Shown: piece after piece, positions 1-6,038 of the stretch
Position numbering within the stretch: the stretch's first letter is position 1
Layout of the letters: every line of letters begins with the position of its first letter
Origin: JBDRLV01 sp043812755
Lineage (GTDB): Bacteria; Patescibacteriota; Patescibacteriia; UBA9934; GWF2-40-263
Reading direction: 5' to 3'
DNA length: 10,155 bases
Assembly: GCA_043812755.1 (NCBI GenBank)
Contig: JBDRLV010000087.1
Coordinates: 1-10,155 of the forward strand
Position numbers and translations under genes: made by a program
Notes under the pieces: model-generated
The model's database searches: none
Told to the model about the DNA's origin: nothing
What the model saw: the letters and a program-made list of their open reading frames with translations, nothing else

Positions 1-293
1 TGGCCCCCCAGCAATTTCGGCCCTTTCTTTCTGATCATCAGGTCAAAAGGATTGCAATACACTTCTGCAAGAATGCCCCTAAGTGTTCTGAATCCTTTAC
101 TTTCAGTTGGGTACTCTTCTGTTCCATGGAAATCATCTTCATGAATTCCTTTTGCAAGAAGACCAAGAAGCGTTCCAAGCATTCTGCCATCCGCGAACTC
201 AATCCACATAGGCTTTTGCCCAATGAATTTTTCACCATCATAGAAGTGCAACAAAAAGAGCACATTAAATCCTTCTTGTTTTTCCTCAGCCAC
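1..293 (-). CDS. Partial hypothetical protein, 3' end beyond the left edge
   Basis: An open frame of 97 codons without a stop runs from a GTG at 293 leftward off the window, so the C-terminus is missing. It starts VAEEKQEGFNVLFLLHFYDG and contains a stretch with FADGRMLGTLLGLLAKGIHEDD. The start is supported by a strong Shine-Dalgarno AAGGAGG four bases upstream and by a good sigma70-type promoter further upstream (336-364). No signal peptide or membrane segment is visible; the visible part is soluble with alternating strands and helices. I do not recognise the family and propose no function. The gene is divergent from the nuclease gene at 453. ORFs in other frames over this stretch have no comparable start signals and are taken as shadows. 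Confidence 0.75.
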   Translation of the reverse strand, partial: MAEEKQEGFNVLFLLHFYDGEKFIGQKPMWIEFADGRMLGTLLGLLAKGIHEDDFHGTEEYPTESKGFRTLRGILAEVYCNPFDLMIRKKGPKLLGG

Positions 294-335
294 GATTCCT
301 CCTTGCCTGTTTGTCAGAAAATAGCCAGCACGGGT

Positions 336-364
336 ATTACAGTCAATTTACAGAAGATTGTCAA
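336..364 (-). promoter_or_regulatory. Sigma70-type promoter of the left-edge gene
   Basis: On the minus strand TTGACA (364-359) is followed after 17 bases by TGTAAT (341-336), five of six matches to TATAAT. Transcription would start near 329, giving a leader of about 36 bases before the GTG at 293. Confidence 0.65.
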
Positions 365-384
365 GAGCCACGTTTGGTATTATA

Positions 385-393
385 TGATATAAT
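385..393 (+). promoter_or_regulatory. Extended -10 promoter for the nuclease cluster
   Basis: TGATATAAT at 385-393 is a perfect extended -10 element (TGn plus TATAAT). No good -35 lies at 17 bases; TTGTCA at 358-363 is too far for this -10 but fits TATATG at 381-386. The predicted start near 400 gives a leader of about 52 bases that contains the whole hairpin at 423-447. The element overlaps the upstream side of the minus-strand promoter, so the two may compete for polymerase. Confidence 0.5.
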
Positions 394-410
394 GTAAACA
401 GATTATCGTG

Positions 411-448
411 TAGACCCCCCTTTATCCCCCCTTAGTAAGGGGGGATAC
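411..448 (+). repeat. Dispersed palindromic repeat, family A copy 1, containing the ribosome binding site of the nuclease gene
   Basis: The element has a run of six C, TTTAT, then a perfect 11-bp hairpin: TATCCCCCCTT (423-433), loop AGT, AAGGGGGGATA (437-447). AAGGGGGG at 437-444 is the only Shine-Dalgarno-like sequence for the ATG at 453, with a spacing of 8 bases, so it is fully paired in the hairpin. The six C at 415-420 are a second possible partner for the G run. Related copies lie at 2005-2042 (inverted) and 2125-2162 (same orientation). Confidence 0.75.
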
Positions 449-452
449 CACT

Positions 453-1850
453 ATGAACCACAAAATCACTGAAAAATCATTTTACAAATACATCAAGTGC
501 CCAACTTGGGTTTATTTTGATGTCCAAGAAGGCGAGCAATTAGTAGATCCACTTCTTGATAAACTTGTACAAGACGGCCTCATGGAAGAAAAGGAGCGAG
601 AAATTTTAGCAGATCGTGAGGATCTTGCAGAGGTTATGCATGAAGATCCTGAAGATGCATATAATCAAACGCTTGAATTTATGAAAGCTGGTAGGCAAAC
701 GATTTATCATGGAACCCTCATGCATAAATACTATATTGGAAGCCCTGATGTGTTTGAGCGCGTTGAGGGCAAATCAAAGTTTGGTGACTACTATTATGTT
801 GCAGCCGATCTCAAACGCGCGCTTAGCATGCGCGATGATTATAAATTTCAGGGGTGTTTTTATGCAGAGCTATTGGAGAAAATTCAAGGAGTGCGTCCTG
901 TGCAAGGTTATGTCATCAATGCTAATAAACAAATTTTTGAATATCAGATAGATGAGTTTGAAGCTGAATATCATTTAACACTTGATGGAATTGAGCGGAT
1001 TATTGCAGGAAAGGAGCCTGCTCATTTTGTGACTTCAGGATGCAAACAGTCGCCATGGTTTTCAAAGTGCACTTCAATTTCTGAATCCTGTGATGATCTT
1101 TCAATGCTCAATCGCGTGTGGAGAAAAGAGGTAAAAGGTCTTCAGGATGCTGGCATTCACACTATTCCTGAATTAGCAAAGAAGACTGTTGTGGAACTTC
1201 AAAGCCTTGTGCCTGATTTGTCACAAGACAGACTTGAGATATTGCGTGATAAAGCACTGGCAATTCGTGATAATAAACATATTATTCGTCATAAAGTTGA
1301 TTTTCCAGAAAGTGACATTGAATTATTTTTTGATATTGAAAGCGATCCTTTGCGCGATCATGATTATTTATTTGGAGTATTAAAGGTTTCTCAGGAAGGG
1401 GAGGAGTACTTTAGTTTTTTTTCAGATTCTAAGGCTGATGAAGAAAAAATGTGGAAAGAGTTTATTTCGTTTGTTGAGTCTCACATGGATGCCCCGATGT
1501 ATCATTATGGAGATTTTGAGTGGCATGTGCTTGAGCATTTTTCTAAAAGGTTTGGTGCTTCGGAGCTTGTGCGCGACGCGTTTTCTCACAACATGATTGA
1601 TTTACAAGTAATCACTCGCGATGCTGTTGTGTTTCCACTTTCATTTTATTCTTTAAAAGATTTGGCAAAGTATACTGGTTTTAATTGGAGAACAGAGGGT
1701 GCTTCTGGGGCAGAGTCGGTTTTATGGTTTGAAGAGTGGTTAAGGACAAAAGAAGATGATATGTTGCAGAAGATTCTTGATTACAATGAAGATGATGTAA
1801 TAGCCACTTGGAAGTTACAGCGATGGCTAAGGGAGAATGCTTCATTATGA
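453..1850 (+). CDS. TM0106/Cas4-like RecB-family nuclease with C-terminal DEDD (RNase H-like) exonuclease domain
   Basis: A predicted two-nuclease protein of 465 aa. The N-terminal half looks like a PD-(D/E)XK nuclease of the RecB/Cas4 type. Cys16 and a later Cys197-Cys206-Cys213 set could hold a 4Fe-4S cluster, Asp99 lies in a GSPD turn, Asp119 and Lys121 in AADLK could be the D-x-K catalytic pair, and Gln133 follows in a helix. Residues 226-270 resemble a helix-hairpin-helix linker (GIHTIPELAKKT). The C-terminal domain (about 286-465) resembles YprB/RNase_H_2 exonucleases: FDIES (Asp294, Glu296), Asp354 in YHYGDFEW, and YNEDD (Asp447, Asp448). Such proteins are assigned to DNA repair or processing by family only; the substrate is not known. 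No cas genes are nearby, so a CRISPR role is not supported. The start has an AAGGGGGG ribosome binding site within a hairpin. The stop overlaps the next gene by ATGA. Confidence 0.85.
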   Translation: MNHKITEKSFYKYIKCPTWVYFDVQEGEQLVDPLLDKLVQDGLMEEKEREILADREDLAEVMHEDPEDAYNQTLEFMKAGRQTIYHGTLMHKYYIGSPDVFERVEGKSKFGDYYYVAADLKRALSMRDDYKFQGCFYAELLEKIQGVRPVQGYVINANKQIFEYQIDEFEAEYHLTLDGIERIIAGKEPAHFVTSGCKQSPWFSKCTSISESCDDLSMLNRVWRKEVKGLQDAGIHTIPELAKKTVVELQSLVPDLSQDRLEILRDKALAIRDNKHIIRHKVDFPESDIELFFDIESDPLRDHDYLFGVLKVSQEGEEYFSFFSDSKADEEKMWKEFISFVESHMDAPMYHYGDFEWHVLEHFSKRFGASELVRDAFSHNMIDLQVITRDAVVFPLSFYSLKDLAKYTGFNWRTEGASGAESVLWFEEWLRTKEDDMLQKILDYNEDDVIATWKLQRWLRENASL

Positions 1851-2827
1851 GGAAAATGCGAATCAAATTTATGTTGTTTATATTCGTCGTCTGTGCGACG
1901 ACTTATTTGTTTGCAAACAGAGTTGCATTAAAAGAGTTTTATCTTGATATAACAAAGCCTGAATTGCCTGAAGCGGTTTCTTATCAGGATGCTGGGTTAG
2001 AGGATTTCCCCCCTTTACAAGGGGGGATAAAGGTGGGTTTTGAAATTGATGAATTAGAATTTTCCAATGGTGATGGAGAGGGGGTTAGAGAATTGCAAGA
2101 GGATTCGTCGGTAACTGCCTTGGAGACTCCCCCTAGCTCCACCTTAATAAGTGGGGGTATCGCAGATCCAGCAGATTCTGATCCTGACGTTTCCCTTGAG
2201 CCTCCTGTAACTTCTCAACCTTCTGCAACTCCTGAGCCTGAGTCTTATCCGGATTCCTACAATCTTGCTGTGCCTTTTACTCCTCAAGCTCCTTTTTCAA
2301 ATTGGGAAATGCCATATCAGGAAGCATGTGAGGAAGCATCAGTGTATATGGTACACAAATTTTATGAGGGAGCAGATGAAGGTTTGATTGAGAAATTACG
2401 AGCAGATGAAGATATTAAAAAGATTGTTGAATTTGAAAATGTATTGTTTGGGTTTTATGAGGATACAACCGCAGAGCAAATCGCAATGCTTGTTGAGCAA
2501 ATGTATGGCTATACTCGCATCCAGATTATTGAAAATCCTACTGTGGAACAGATCAAAGTGCAGGTTGCCTCAGGTCGACCCGTGATTGTACCAGCAGCTG
2601 GACGCATGTTAAAGAACCCTTATTTTACTGGTGACGGACCTCTTTATCACATGCTCGTAATTCGAGGTTACACAGACACGCAATTTATAACTAATGACCC
2701 AGGAACAAAACACGGAGAGGAGTATTTATATTCGTTTGACAGGATTATGGATGCAATACATGATTGGAATGATGGGGATGTTGAAAATGGGAAGAAAGTC
2801 GTGATCATTATTTATCCTGAATTGTAA
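1847..2827 (+). CDS. Exported or membrane-anchored C39-like cysteine peptidase
   Basis: 326 aa from the ATG at 1847, which overlaps the nuclease stop (ATGA) and has AAGGGAG 11 bases upstream; the ATG at 1808 lies inside the nuclease gene and would put 13 polar residues before the signal. A hydrophobic segment follows basic residues (about 8-24), a signal peptide or anchor. Residues 50-140 form a low-complexity Pro/Ser/Glu linker that includes two palindromic repeat insertions. The C-terminal domain (about 140-326) matches Peptidase_C39_2: VPFTPQAPFSNWEMP, then QEACEEAS with probable nucleophile Cys161, His268 in YHMLVIRGY, and Asp284 in TNDPG, forming a Cys-His-Asp set. It probably cleaves peptides or bonds in the cell envelope; the substrate is unknown and no secreted-peptide ABC transporter adjoins it. 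It is translationally coupled to the nuclease, although a shared function is not obvious. Confidence 0.8.
   Translation: MRKMRIKFMLFIFVVCATTYLFANRVALKEFYLDITKPELPEAVSYQDAGLEDFPPLQGGIKVGFEIDELEFSNGDGEGVRELQEDSSVTALETPPSSTLISGGIADPADSDPDVSLEPPVTSQPSATPEPESYPDSYNLAVPFTPQAPFSNWEMPYQEACEEASVYMVHKFYEGADEGLIEKLRADEDIKKIVEFENVLFGFYEDTTAEQIAMLVEQMYGYTRIQIIENPTVEQIKVQVASGRPVIVPAAGRMLKNPYFTGDGPLYHMLVIRGYTDTQFITNDPGTKHGEEYLYSFDRIMDAIHDWNDGDVENGKKVVIIIYPEL
2005..2042 (-). repeat. Family A palindromic repeat, copy 2, inverted, inside the C39 peptidase gene
   Basis: Core CCCCCCTT (2008-2015), loop TAC, AAGGGGGG (2019-2026), followed by ATAAAGGTGGGTTT. Read on the minus strand it aligns with copy 1 (411-448), including the CCTTTATCCCCCCTT stretch. 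It is in frame and encodes residues 53-65 (DFPPLQGGIKVGF) of the peptidase linker. Confidence 0.75.
2125..2162 (+). repeat. Family A palindromic repeat, copy 3, inside the C39 peptidase gene
   Basis: A diverged copy in the same orientation as copy 1: AGACTCCCCCTAG, CTCCACCTTAATAAG, TGGGGGTATC align with AGACCCCCCTTTA, TCCCCCCTTAGTAAG, GGGGGATAC. It encodes residues 93-106 (ETPPSSTLISGGIA) of the linker, without a stop or frameshift. CCCCC and GGGGG still pair as a hairpin base, with mismatches. Confidence 0.65.
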
Positions 2828-2843
2828 TTTTTGTATTTTTCTT

Positions 2844-3305
2844 ATGACATATCTACTCGCAGCATCAATTGGAGGACTTGTGGCATTTGTTTTTTCTATC
2901 CCTGCCATTGTTTTTGAAATTATGGAACGAGGGCATGTGAAAAATGTTCCACTTCTTGTTGATATAAAAACTATTTTTGGCAGGCGTCTTCACAAAGAAG
3001 AAGTATTTTTGGCTGCGTTGTTTTTTTACATTATCATTGGTTCTGCATATGGAGCTGCTTATGTGTGGTTTGTTGAAAATGAATGGTCAGTGATCATTGG
3101 TACTCCGTTTACTCTACTGTCATTAGTTGTTTTTGCTGTTGGCTCCTGGGTTGTTTTAGGACTGGTGATTATGCCAATATTACGAATGGGTTTGTTTGGA
3201 AGAAAAGAGGGGAGATATGTGTGGCTTGAGTTGCTGATGAGCATGTTGCTGGTGGGGCTTGGTATGTGGGTTGTGGTACAATACTATCAGCCCTCATTCT
3301 TTTAA
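2844..3305 (+). CDS. Four-helix integral membrane protein of unknown function
   Basis: 153 aa with four predicted membrane segments at about residues 3-25, 53-76, 82-113 and 126-147. The loop between the first two (about 26-52) is basic (GRRLHKEE). No catalytic motif or known family is recognised. The ATG at 2844 lies 16 bases after the peptidase stop with no clear Shine-Dalgarno, so it is probably read from the same transcript as the nuclease and peptidase. The reading frame is strongly coding-like (hydrophobic pattern, no competing long frame on the other strand). A small transporter subunit or envelope protein is possible but not shown. Confidence 0.75.
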   Translation: MTYLLAASIGGLVAFVFSIPAIVFEIMERGHVKNVPLLVDIKTIFGRRLHKEEVFLAALFFYIIIGSAYGAAYVWFVENEWSVIIGTPFTLLSLVVFAVGSWVVLGLVIMPILRMGLFGRKEGRYVWLELLMSMLLVGLGMWVVVQYYQPSFF

Positions 3306-3447
3306 TTTCTAATAACTAATGTCTAATTTCTAATGAATGTCTAATGTTGGGATGCCAAATTTCGTCATTGGGATTTGGTTATTTATTGGTTATTGAAAAT
3401 TGGTCATTGGTTATTGATTAGAAATTAGTAATTATTAATTAGTCATT
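3303..3447. repeat. AT-rich imperfect inverted and tandem repeat block
   Basis: The gap between the two membrane protein genes is made of diverged short units. AATTTCTAAT occurs at 3304-3313 and 3325-3334, and its complement ATTAGAAATT at 3417-3426. The left arm (3303-3346) is largely complementary to the right arm (3403-3447), while the middle has TTGGTTATTGG-like units (3375-3416). It could fold into a long weak hairpin. Its first bases are the stop codon of the preceding gene. No gene or clear promoter was found in it. Confidence 0.6.
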
Positions 3448-3453
3448 CTAAAT

Positions 3454-3804
3454 ATGTATTTACTTTTCCGCTGGGTCATCAATGCAATCGCCATGATCGG
3501 GATCACATATATTGTTCCTGGATTTAATGTTGATTCTTTTTATCATGCTTTAATTGCTGCCTTGGTGCTCGGGCTTGTAAACGCCCTTATTCGTCCAATT
3601 ATTTTAATCTTGACCATTCCTGTGAATGTGATGACGCTTGGCTTATTTACTTTTGTAATCAATGCTCTGATGGTGTGGTTTGTCAGTACGCTTGTTAAAG
3701 GATTTGCGGTTGAGGGGTTTGTGGCAGCGTTTTTGGTTGCCATGTGTCTATGGGTTGTCAGTTGGGTTACAAATAAAATCGTTGAAGGAGCTAAACATTC
3801 TTAA
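3454..3804 (+). CDS. YvlD / phage_holin_4_2 family membrane protein
   Basis: 116 aa, the usual length for the PF04020 family (YvlD-type, named 'phage holin family' in many annotations). Four membrane segments are visible at about residues 3-20, 30-43, 46-78 (two close helices or a long one) and 88-108. The diagnostic region is NALIRPIILILTIPVN followed by LGLFTFVINALM and GF.VEGF, a near-consensus match. Despite the name, these are mostly chromosomal membrane proteins and there is no lysis gene here, so no phage role is implied; the molecular function is unknown. The ATG at 3454 lacks a Shine-Dalgarno and follows the AT-rich repeat block. An intrinsic terminator begins at the stop codon. Confidence 0.85.
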   Translation: MYLLFRWVINAIAMIGITYIVPGFNVDSFYHALIAALVLGLVNALIRPIILILTIPVNVMTLGLFTFVINALMVWFVSTLVKGFAVEGFVAAFLVAMCLWVVSWVTNKIVEGAKHS

Positions 3805-3833
3805 AAAAAATTTGCGCCGTATGGCGCTTTTTT
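3803..3833 (+). terminator. Intrinsic terminator after the holin-like gene
   Basis: A-tract, then GCGCC (3814-3818), loop GTAT, GGCGC (3823-3827), then six T (3828-3833). The A-tract upstream could make it work on both strands. Its T-tract ends only three bases before the start codon of the UMP kinase gene, which is unusual. Confidence 0.75.
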
Positions 3834-3836
3834 CTT

Positions 3837-4550
3837 ATGCAAAAATCGAAACATTCAAATTCACTTGCACCCTCCACGCTTGTTATTTCTGTTGGTGGGT
3901 CTATTGTTGTTCCAGATAAAATCAACCATACATTTTTGAAAGCGTTTAAAACATTGATAGAAAAACATTTGAAACTTGGTTGGAAATTTGTGATTGTTGT
4001 AGGCGGTGGTGGAACAGCTCGTTCTTATCAGACTGGTGCGCGGAAAGTCGGTATGCTTGTGCGCGAAGATTTAGATTGGATTGGAATTCACTCTACGCGA
4101 TTAAATGGGCATTTAATGCGAACTATTTTTCGCAATTCAGCACATCCAATTATGTTTAAAGATCCAACGATTGTTCCAAAAAAGTGGAAGCAGGGAGTTT
4201 TGGTTGCAGCAGGCTGGAAACCAGGTTGGTCAACTGATTATGTTGCAACGCGTATTGCAAAGCGGATTGGAGCAGGGTTGGTTGTGAATTTGTCTAACAT
4301 TGATTACTTGTACAATAAGGATCCTAATAAGTTTAAAGATGCTATGCCTATTTGTGATATCTCTTGGAAAGAGTTTCGCAAGATGGTGGGGAATAGGTGG
4401 GATCCTGGAATGAATGTGCCGTTTGATCCTGTCGCCTCGCGTTTAGCTCATCAGAGTAAAATCAAAGTCGTGTTGGCAAACGGAACTGATATAAAAAATT
4501 TGGATGAATTATTACTTGGCAAATCATTTAAAGGAACAGTGATTCAATAA
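3837..4550 (+). CDS. pyrH: UMP kinase, archaeal type
   Basis: 237 aa amino-acid-kinase fold enzyme expected to convert UMP and ATP to UDP and ADP in pyrimidine nucleotide synthesis in the cytoplasm. The motifs match the archaeal-type UMP kinase subgroup rather than the E. coli type: VISVGGSIVVP (16-26), the glycine-rich VVGGGGTAR (54-62), EDLDWIGIHSTRLN (77-90), AAGWKPGWSTDY (124-135), NLSNIDYLYNKDP (151-163), WDPGMNVPFDPVA (188-200) and a final GTVI. It carries about 12 extra residues before the first strand. The ATG at 3837 is the only plausible start in this frame: upstream there is a stop at 3792 and no ATG/GTG/TTG. There is no Shine-Dalgarno, and a terminator hairpin lies directly upstream, so expression probably depends on terminator readthrough or an unusual initiation mode. 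Confidence 0.9.
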   Translation: MQKSKHSNSLAPSTLVISVGGSIVVPDKINHTFLKAFKTLIEKHLKLGWKFVIVVGGGGTARSYQTGARKVGMLVREDLDWIGIHSTRLNGHLMRTIFRNSAHPIMFKDPTIVPKKWKQGVLVAAGWKPGWSTDYVATRIAKRIGAGLVVNLSNIDYLYNKDPNKFKDAMPICDISWKEFRKMVGNRWDPGMNVPFDPVASRLAHQSKIKVVLANGTDIKNLDELLLGKSFKGTVIQ

Positions 4551-4571
4551 AAAAATCGAGCTAGGCTCGAT
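4549..4571 (-). terminator. Intrinsic terminator of the minus-strand gene at 4611-5183
   Basis: Perfect 7-bp stem ATCGAGC / GCTCGAT (4555-4561 and 4565-4571) with a 3-base loop. On the minus strand it is followed by seven T (4555-4549); on the plus strand there is no T-tract. The T-tract overlaps the UMP kinase stop codon. Confidence 0.7.
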
Positions 4572-4583
4572 TAGAGTTGGAAT

Positions 4584-4612
4584 GATTCTTGTTTTGCAAG
4601 AGTCGTTTTTTT
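4584..4612 (+). terminator. Intrinsic terminator of the UMP kinase gene
   Basis: GATTCTTG (4584-4591) pairs with CAAGAGTC (4597-4604) with one G-T pair and a 5-base loop, followed by G and seven T (4606-4612). The T-tract overlaps the stop codon (4611-4613) of the convergent minus-strand gene. Confidence 0.7.
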
Positions 4613-5183
4613 ATGGCGTAGCAATACCAGCATCTGCGTACAGCTCTCTGAGTTTATTTGGAATGGATGCATATTGCTCGGCTGATAAAGTACATGTGTT
4701 TGCACGCAGGTCACAACCTGCTTTTGTTTCAGCTTGACTTGCATCAGGATCTGCAGAAAAGCGCATTGGAAAACCATGAAATGGGAATGCGTTTTCTGTG
4801 TCATAATCATCGCGGCACAGGAAGTAGCGAATCACATGCTCAAGCATTTCCTCACGTCTTTGAGTTTGCGCTGGCTTGGCTTGCAAAAGCCCCTTGACTA
4901 CTGTTGTAGCCAATCGTTGTATGGTTGCTTTTTCGCGATCAATACGAAAGTGCTCAAAGAGCCTCTGAACGCGCTCAAAACTTTTTTCTCCATCACCAAT
5001 TTCTGAGTCGCCTTGCATGATCGCTTGAGTAGCCAAGCAGACGACACAGATGATTTCTTCGCGAGTAACCAGGTGTTTTAACAGGATTGTATCCAATTTA
5101 TGCAGATCAAGCTCTTTGGCAAGCATCAGCCCAAGAGTTGCTGAGAAAACATGTTTCTTCAGAGCTTCTTCTTGAAGAGTCAT
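4611..5183 (-). CDS. Hypothetical cytoplasmic protein, helical
   Basis: 190 aa, not recognised. It appears mostly alpha-helical and soluble for residues 1-125, without signal peptide or membrane segments, and then has a Cys/Asp-containing tail (about 123-165). Cysteines lie at 46 and 49 (CVVC) and at 123, 157 and 164; a metal site is conceivable but there is no standard zinc-finger spacing. The start is well supported: ATG at 5183 with GGAG about 9 bases upstream and a TTGACA/TACACT promoter (5226-5255). It is a single-gene unit with its own terminator, convergent to UMP kinase and divergent from the ribosomal stalk operon. No function is proposed. Confidence 0.75.
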   Translation of the reverse strand: MTLQEEALKKHVFSATLGLMLAKELDLHKLDTILLKHLVTREEIICVVCLATQAIMQGDSEIGDGEKSFERVQRLFEHFRIDREKATIQRLATTVVKGLLQAKPAQTQRREEMLEHVIRYFLCRDDYDTENAFPFHGFPMRFSADPDASQAETKAGCDLRANTCTLSAEQYASIPNKLRELYADAGIATP

Positions 5184-5225
5184 TGTGGTTTCTCCATGTG
5201 TTTGTGGTTAAAGAGAGCCGATAAG

Positions 5226-5255
5226 AGTGTATGTGGTTTGTTGGCCTTGTGTCAA
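5226..5255 (-). promoter_or_regulatory. Promoter of the minus-strand gene at 4611-5183
   Basis: On the minus strand TTGACA (5255-5250), spacer of 18, TACACT (5231-5226; four of six matches). It gives a leader of about 35 bases before the ATG at 5183. Confidence 0.5.
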
Positions 5256-5280
5256 GATATTCACATGTTGAATAACTGCG

Positions 5281-5309
5281 TTGACAGGGTTTTTAATATG
5301 TTGTATTAT
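5281..5309 (+). promoter_or_regulatory. Promoter of the rplJ-rplL operon
   Basis: Perfect TTGACA (5281-5286), 17-base spacer, TATTAT (5304-5309; five of six). The start would be near 5316, about 190 bases before rplJ. It lies back to back with the minus-strand promoter at 5226-5255. Confidence 0.75.
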
Positions 5310-5315
5310 TCCGAT

Positions 5316-5507
5316 AACAATAAAAGCCGAAGAAAACGGGCAGGTTATCCATAGGTCCCGTCTAGGTAGTAAAACCAGATTCTGCTGGTTTTAGATCGTT
5401 TTCTGCGGCTTTAAGGCCGTATTTTAATTATCCGGGGATCGGTGATGTACAGATTGTTTACAGACATACAGATGTACAGATCCGTGACTCATTAAAGGTC
5501 GAATATT
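5316..5507 (+). promoter_or_regulatory. Structured L10 leader of rplJ
   Basis: About 190 bases of untranslated leader lie between the promoter and rplJ, with no ORF in them. Visible structures are AAAACCAG / CTGGTTTT (5371-5378 and 5385-5392, loop of six), a short GC hairpin CGGC / GCCG (5406-5409 and 5416-5419) followed by a U-rich ATTTTAATTA, and GGATC / GATCC arms (5436-5440 and 5479-5483) around a TACAGA repeat cluster. In bacteria the rplJ leader binds L10(L12) complexes to give feedback control. Position and structure fit that role, but I could not match the leader to a consensus. The GC hairpin with its U-rich tail could be a weak attenuator. Confidence 0.5.
5444..5481 (+). repeat. Short repeat cluster in the rplJ leader
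   Basis: GATGTACAGAT occurs twice (5444-5454 and 5471-5481). Four TACAGA(T/C) units start at 5448, 5459, 5467 and 5475, spaced 11, 8 and 8 bases. Each long copy contains the palindrome TGTACA. Confidence 0.6.
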
Positions 5508-6029
5508 ATGCCAAAGACAAAAGAACAAAAACAACAGATTGTTGATGAGTTGTCAGATAAATTGGGTAACCTTAAATCAGCTGTTTTTACATCTATAAGT
5601 GGTTATACAATGACTGATGCAAATGATTTACGACAAAAAGGAAAAGAGCAGGGAATTGAGCTTGCAATAACAAAGAAGACATTGTTACTTCGCGCGCTTG
5701 AGAAACAAGGTATTTCGGTTTCAAAAGATTCACTTGAAGGGAGTGTTTTGACTTCATTTGGATATAAAGATGAAGTCGCTCCAGCAAAGATGATTGCTGG
5801 CTTTATAAAAGGGCGTGAACAAATGCAGATTTTGGGAGGAATATTAGAAGGTGCATTTGTTGATGCTCAATCAATCAAAATATTGGCTCAATTGCCAAGC
5901 AAACAAGAGTTGCTTGCAAAGGTTGTTGGTTCAATCAATGCTCCAGTAGCCGGTTTCGTAAATGTTCTTGCTGGCAATTTACGAGGACTTGTAACAGTTC
6001 TAAATTCAATTAAAGAATCTAAAGCTTAA
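5508..6029 (+). CDS. rplJ: Ribosomal protein L10 (uL10)
   Basis: 173 aa, standard bacterial length. It is the base of the ribosomal stalk: the N-terminal domain binds 23S rRNA with L11 and the C-terminal helix carries L7/L12 dimers. The start MPKTKEQKQQIVDEL, then AVFTSISGYTMTDANDLRQK and AITKKTLLLRALEK, is a typical L10 N-terminal domain; residues 135-155 include SKQELLAKVVGSINAPVAGF, a well-conserved region, and the end VTVLNSIKESKA is the usual C-terminal helix. AAAGG lies about 9 bases before the ATG. It precedes rplL as in most bacteria. Autoregulation through the leader is expected from the family. Confidence 0.97.
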   Translation: MPKTKEQKQQIVDELSDKLGNLKSAVFTSISGYTMTDANDLRQKGKEQGIELAITKKTLLLRALEKQGISVSKDSLEGSVLTSFGYKDEVAPAKMIAGFIKGREQMQILGGILEGAFVDAQSIKILAQLPSKQELLAKVVGSINAPVAGFVNVLAGNLRGLVTVLNSIKESKA

Positions 6030-6038
6030 TAATACATT

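Noticed and set aside
38..392. Two other ORFs at the left edge (126-392 plus; 38-265 minus)
   Set aside because: They overlap the open frame from GTG 293, which has a strong Shine-Dalgarno and promoter and no stop to the left edge; neither rival frame has comparable start signals and both have atypical composition.
1808..1846. Upstream ATG for the C39 peptidase
   Set aside because: It lies inside the nuclease gene and puts 13 residues before the basic-hydrophobic signal; the ATGA start at 1847 has a Shine-Dalgarno and gives a normal signal segment.
453..1850. CRISPR-associated Cas4
   Set aside because: The nuclease half is Cas4-like, but the protein has an added DEDD domain, and there is no cas1, cas2 or repeat-spacer array in the window.
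3454..3804. Phage lysis module
   Set aside because: The 'phage holin' name comes from the family label; no endolysin, phage structural or integrase gene is present, and the YvlD-type match is chromosomal in many bacteria.
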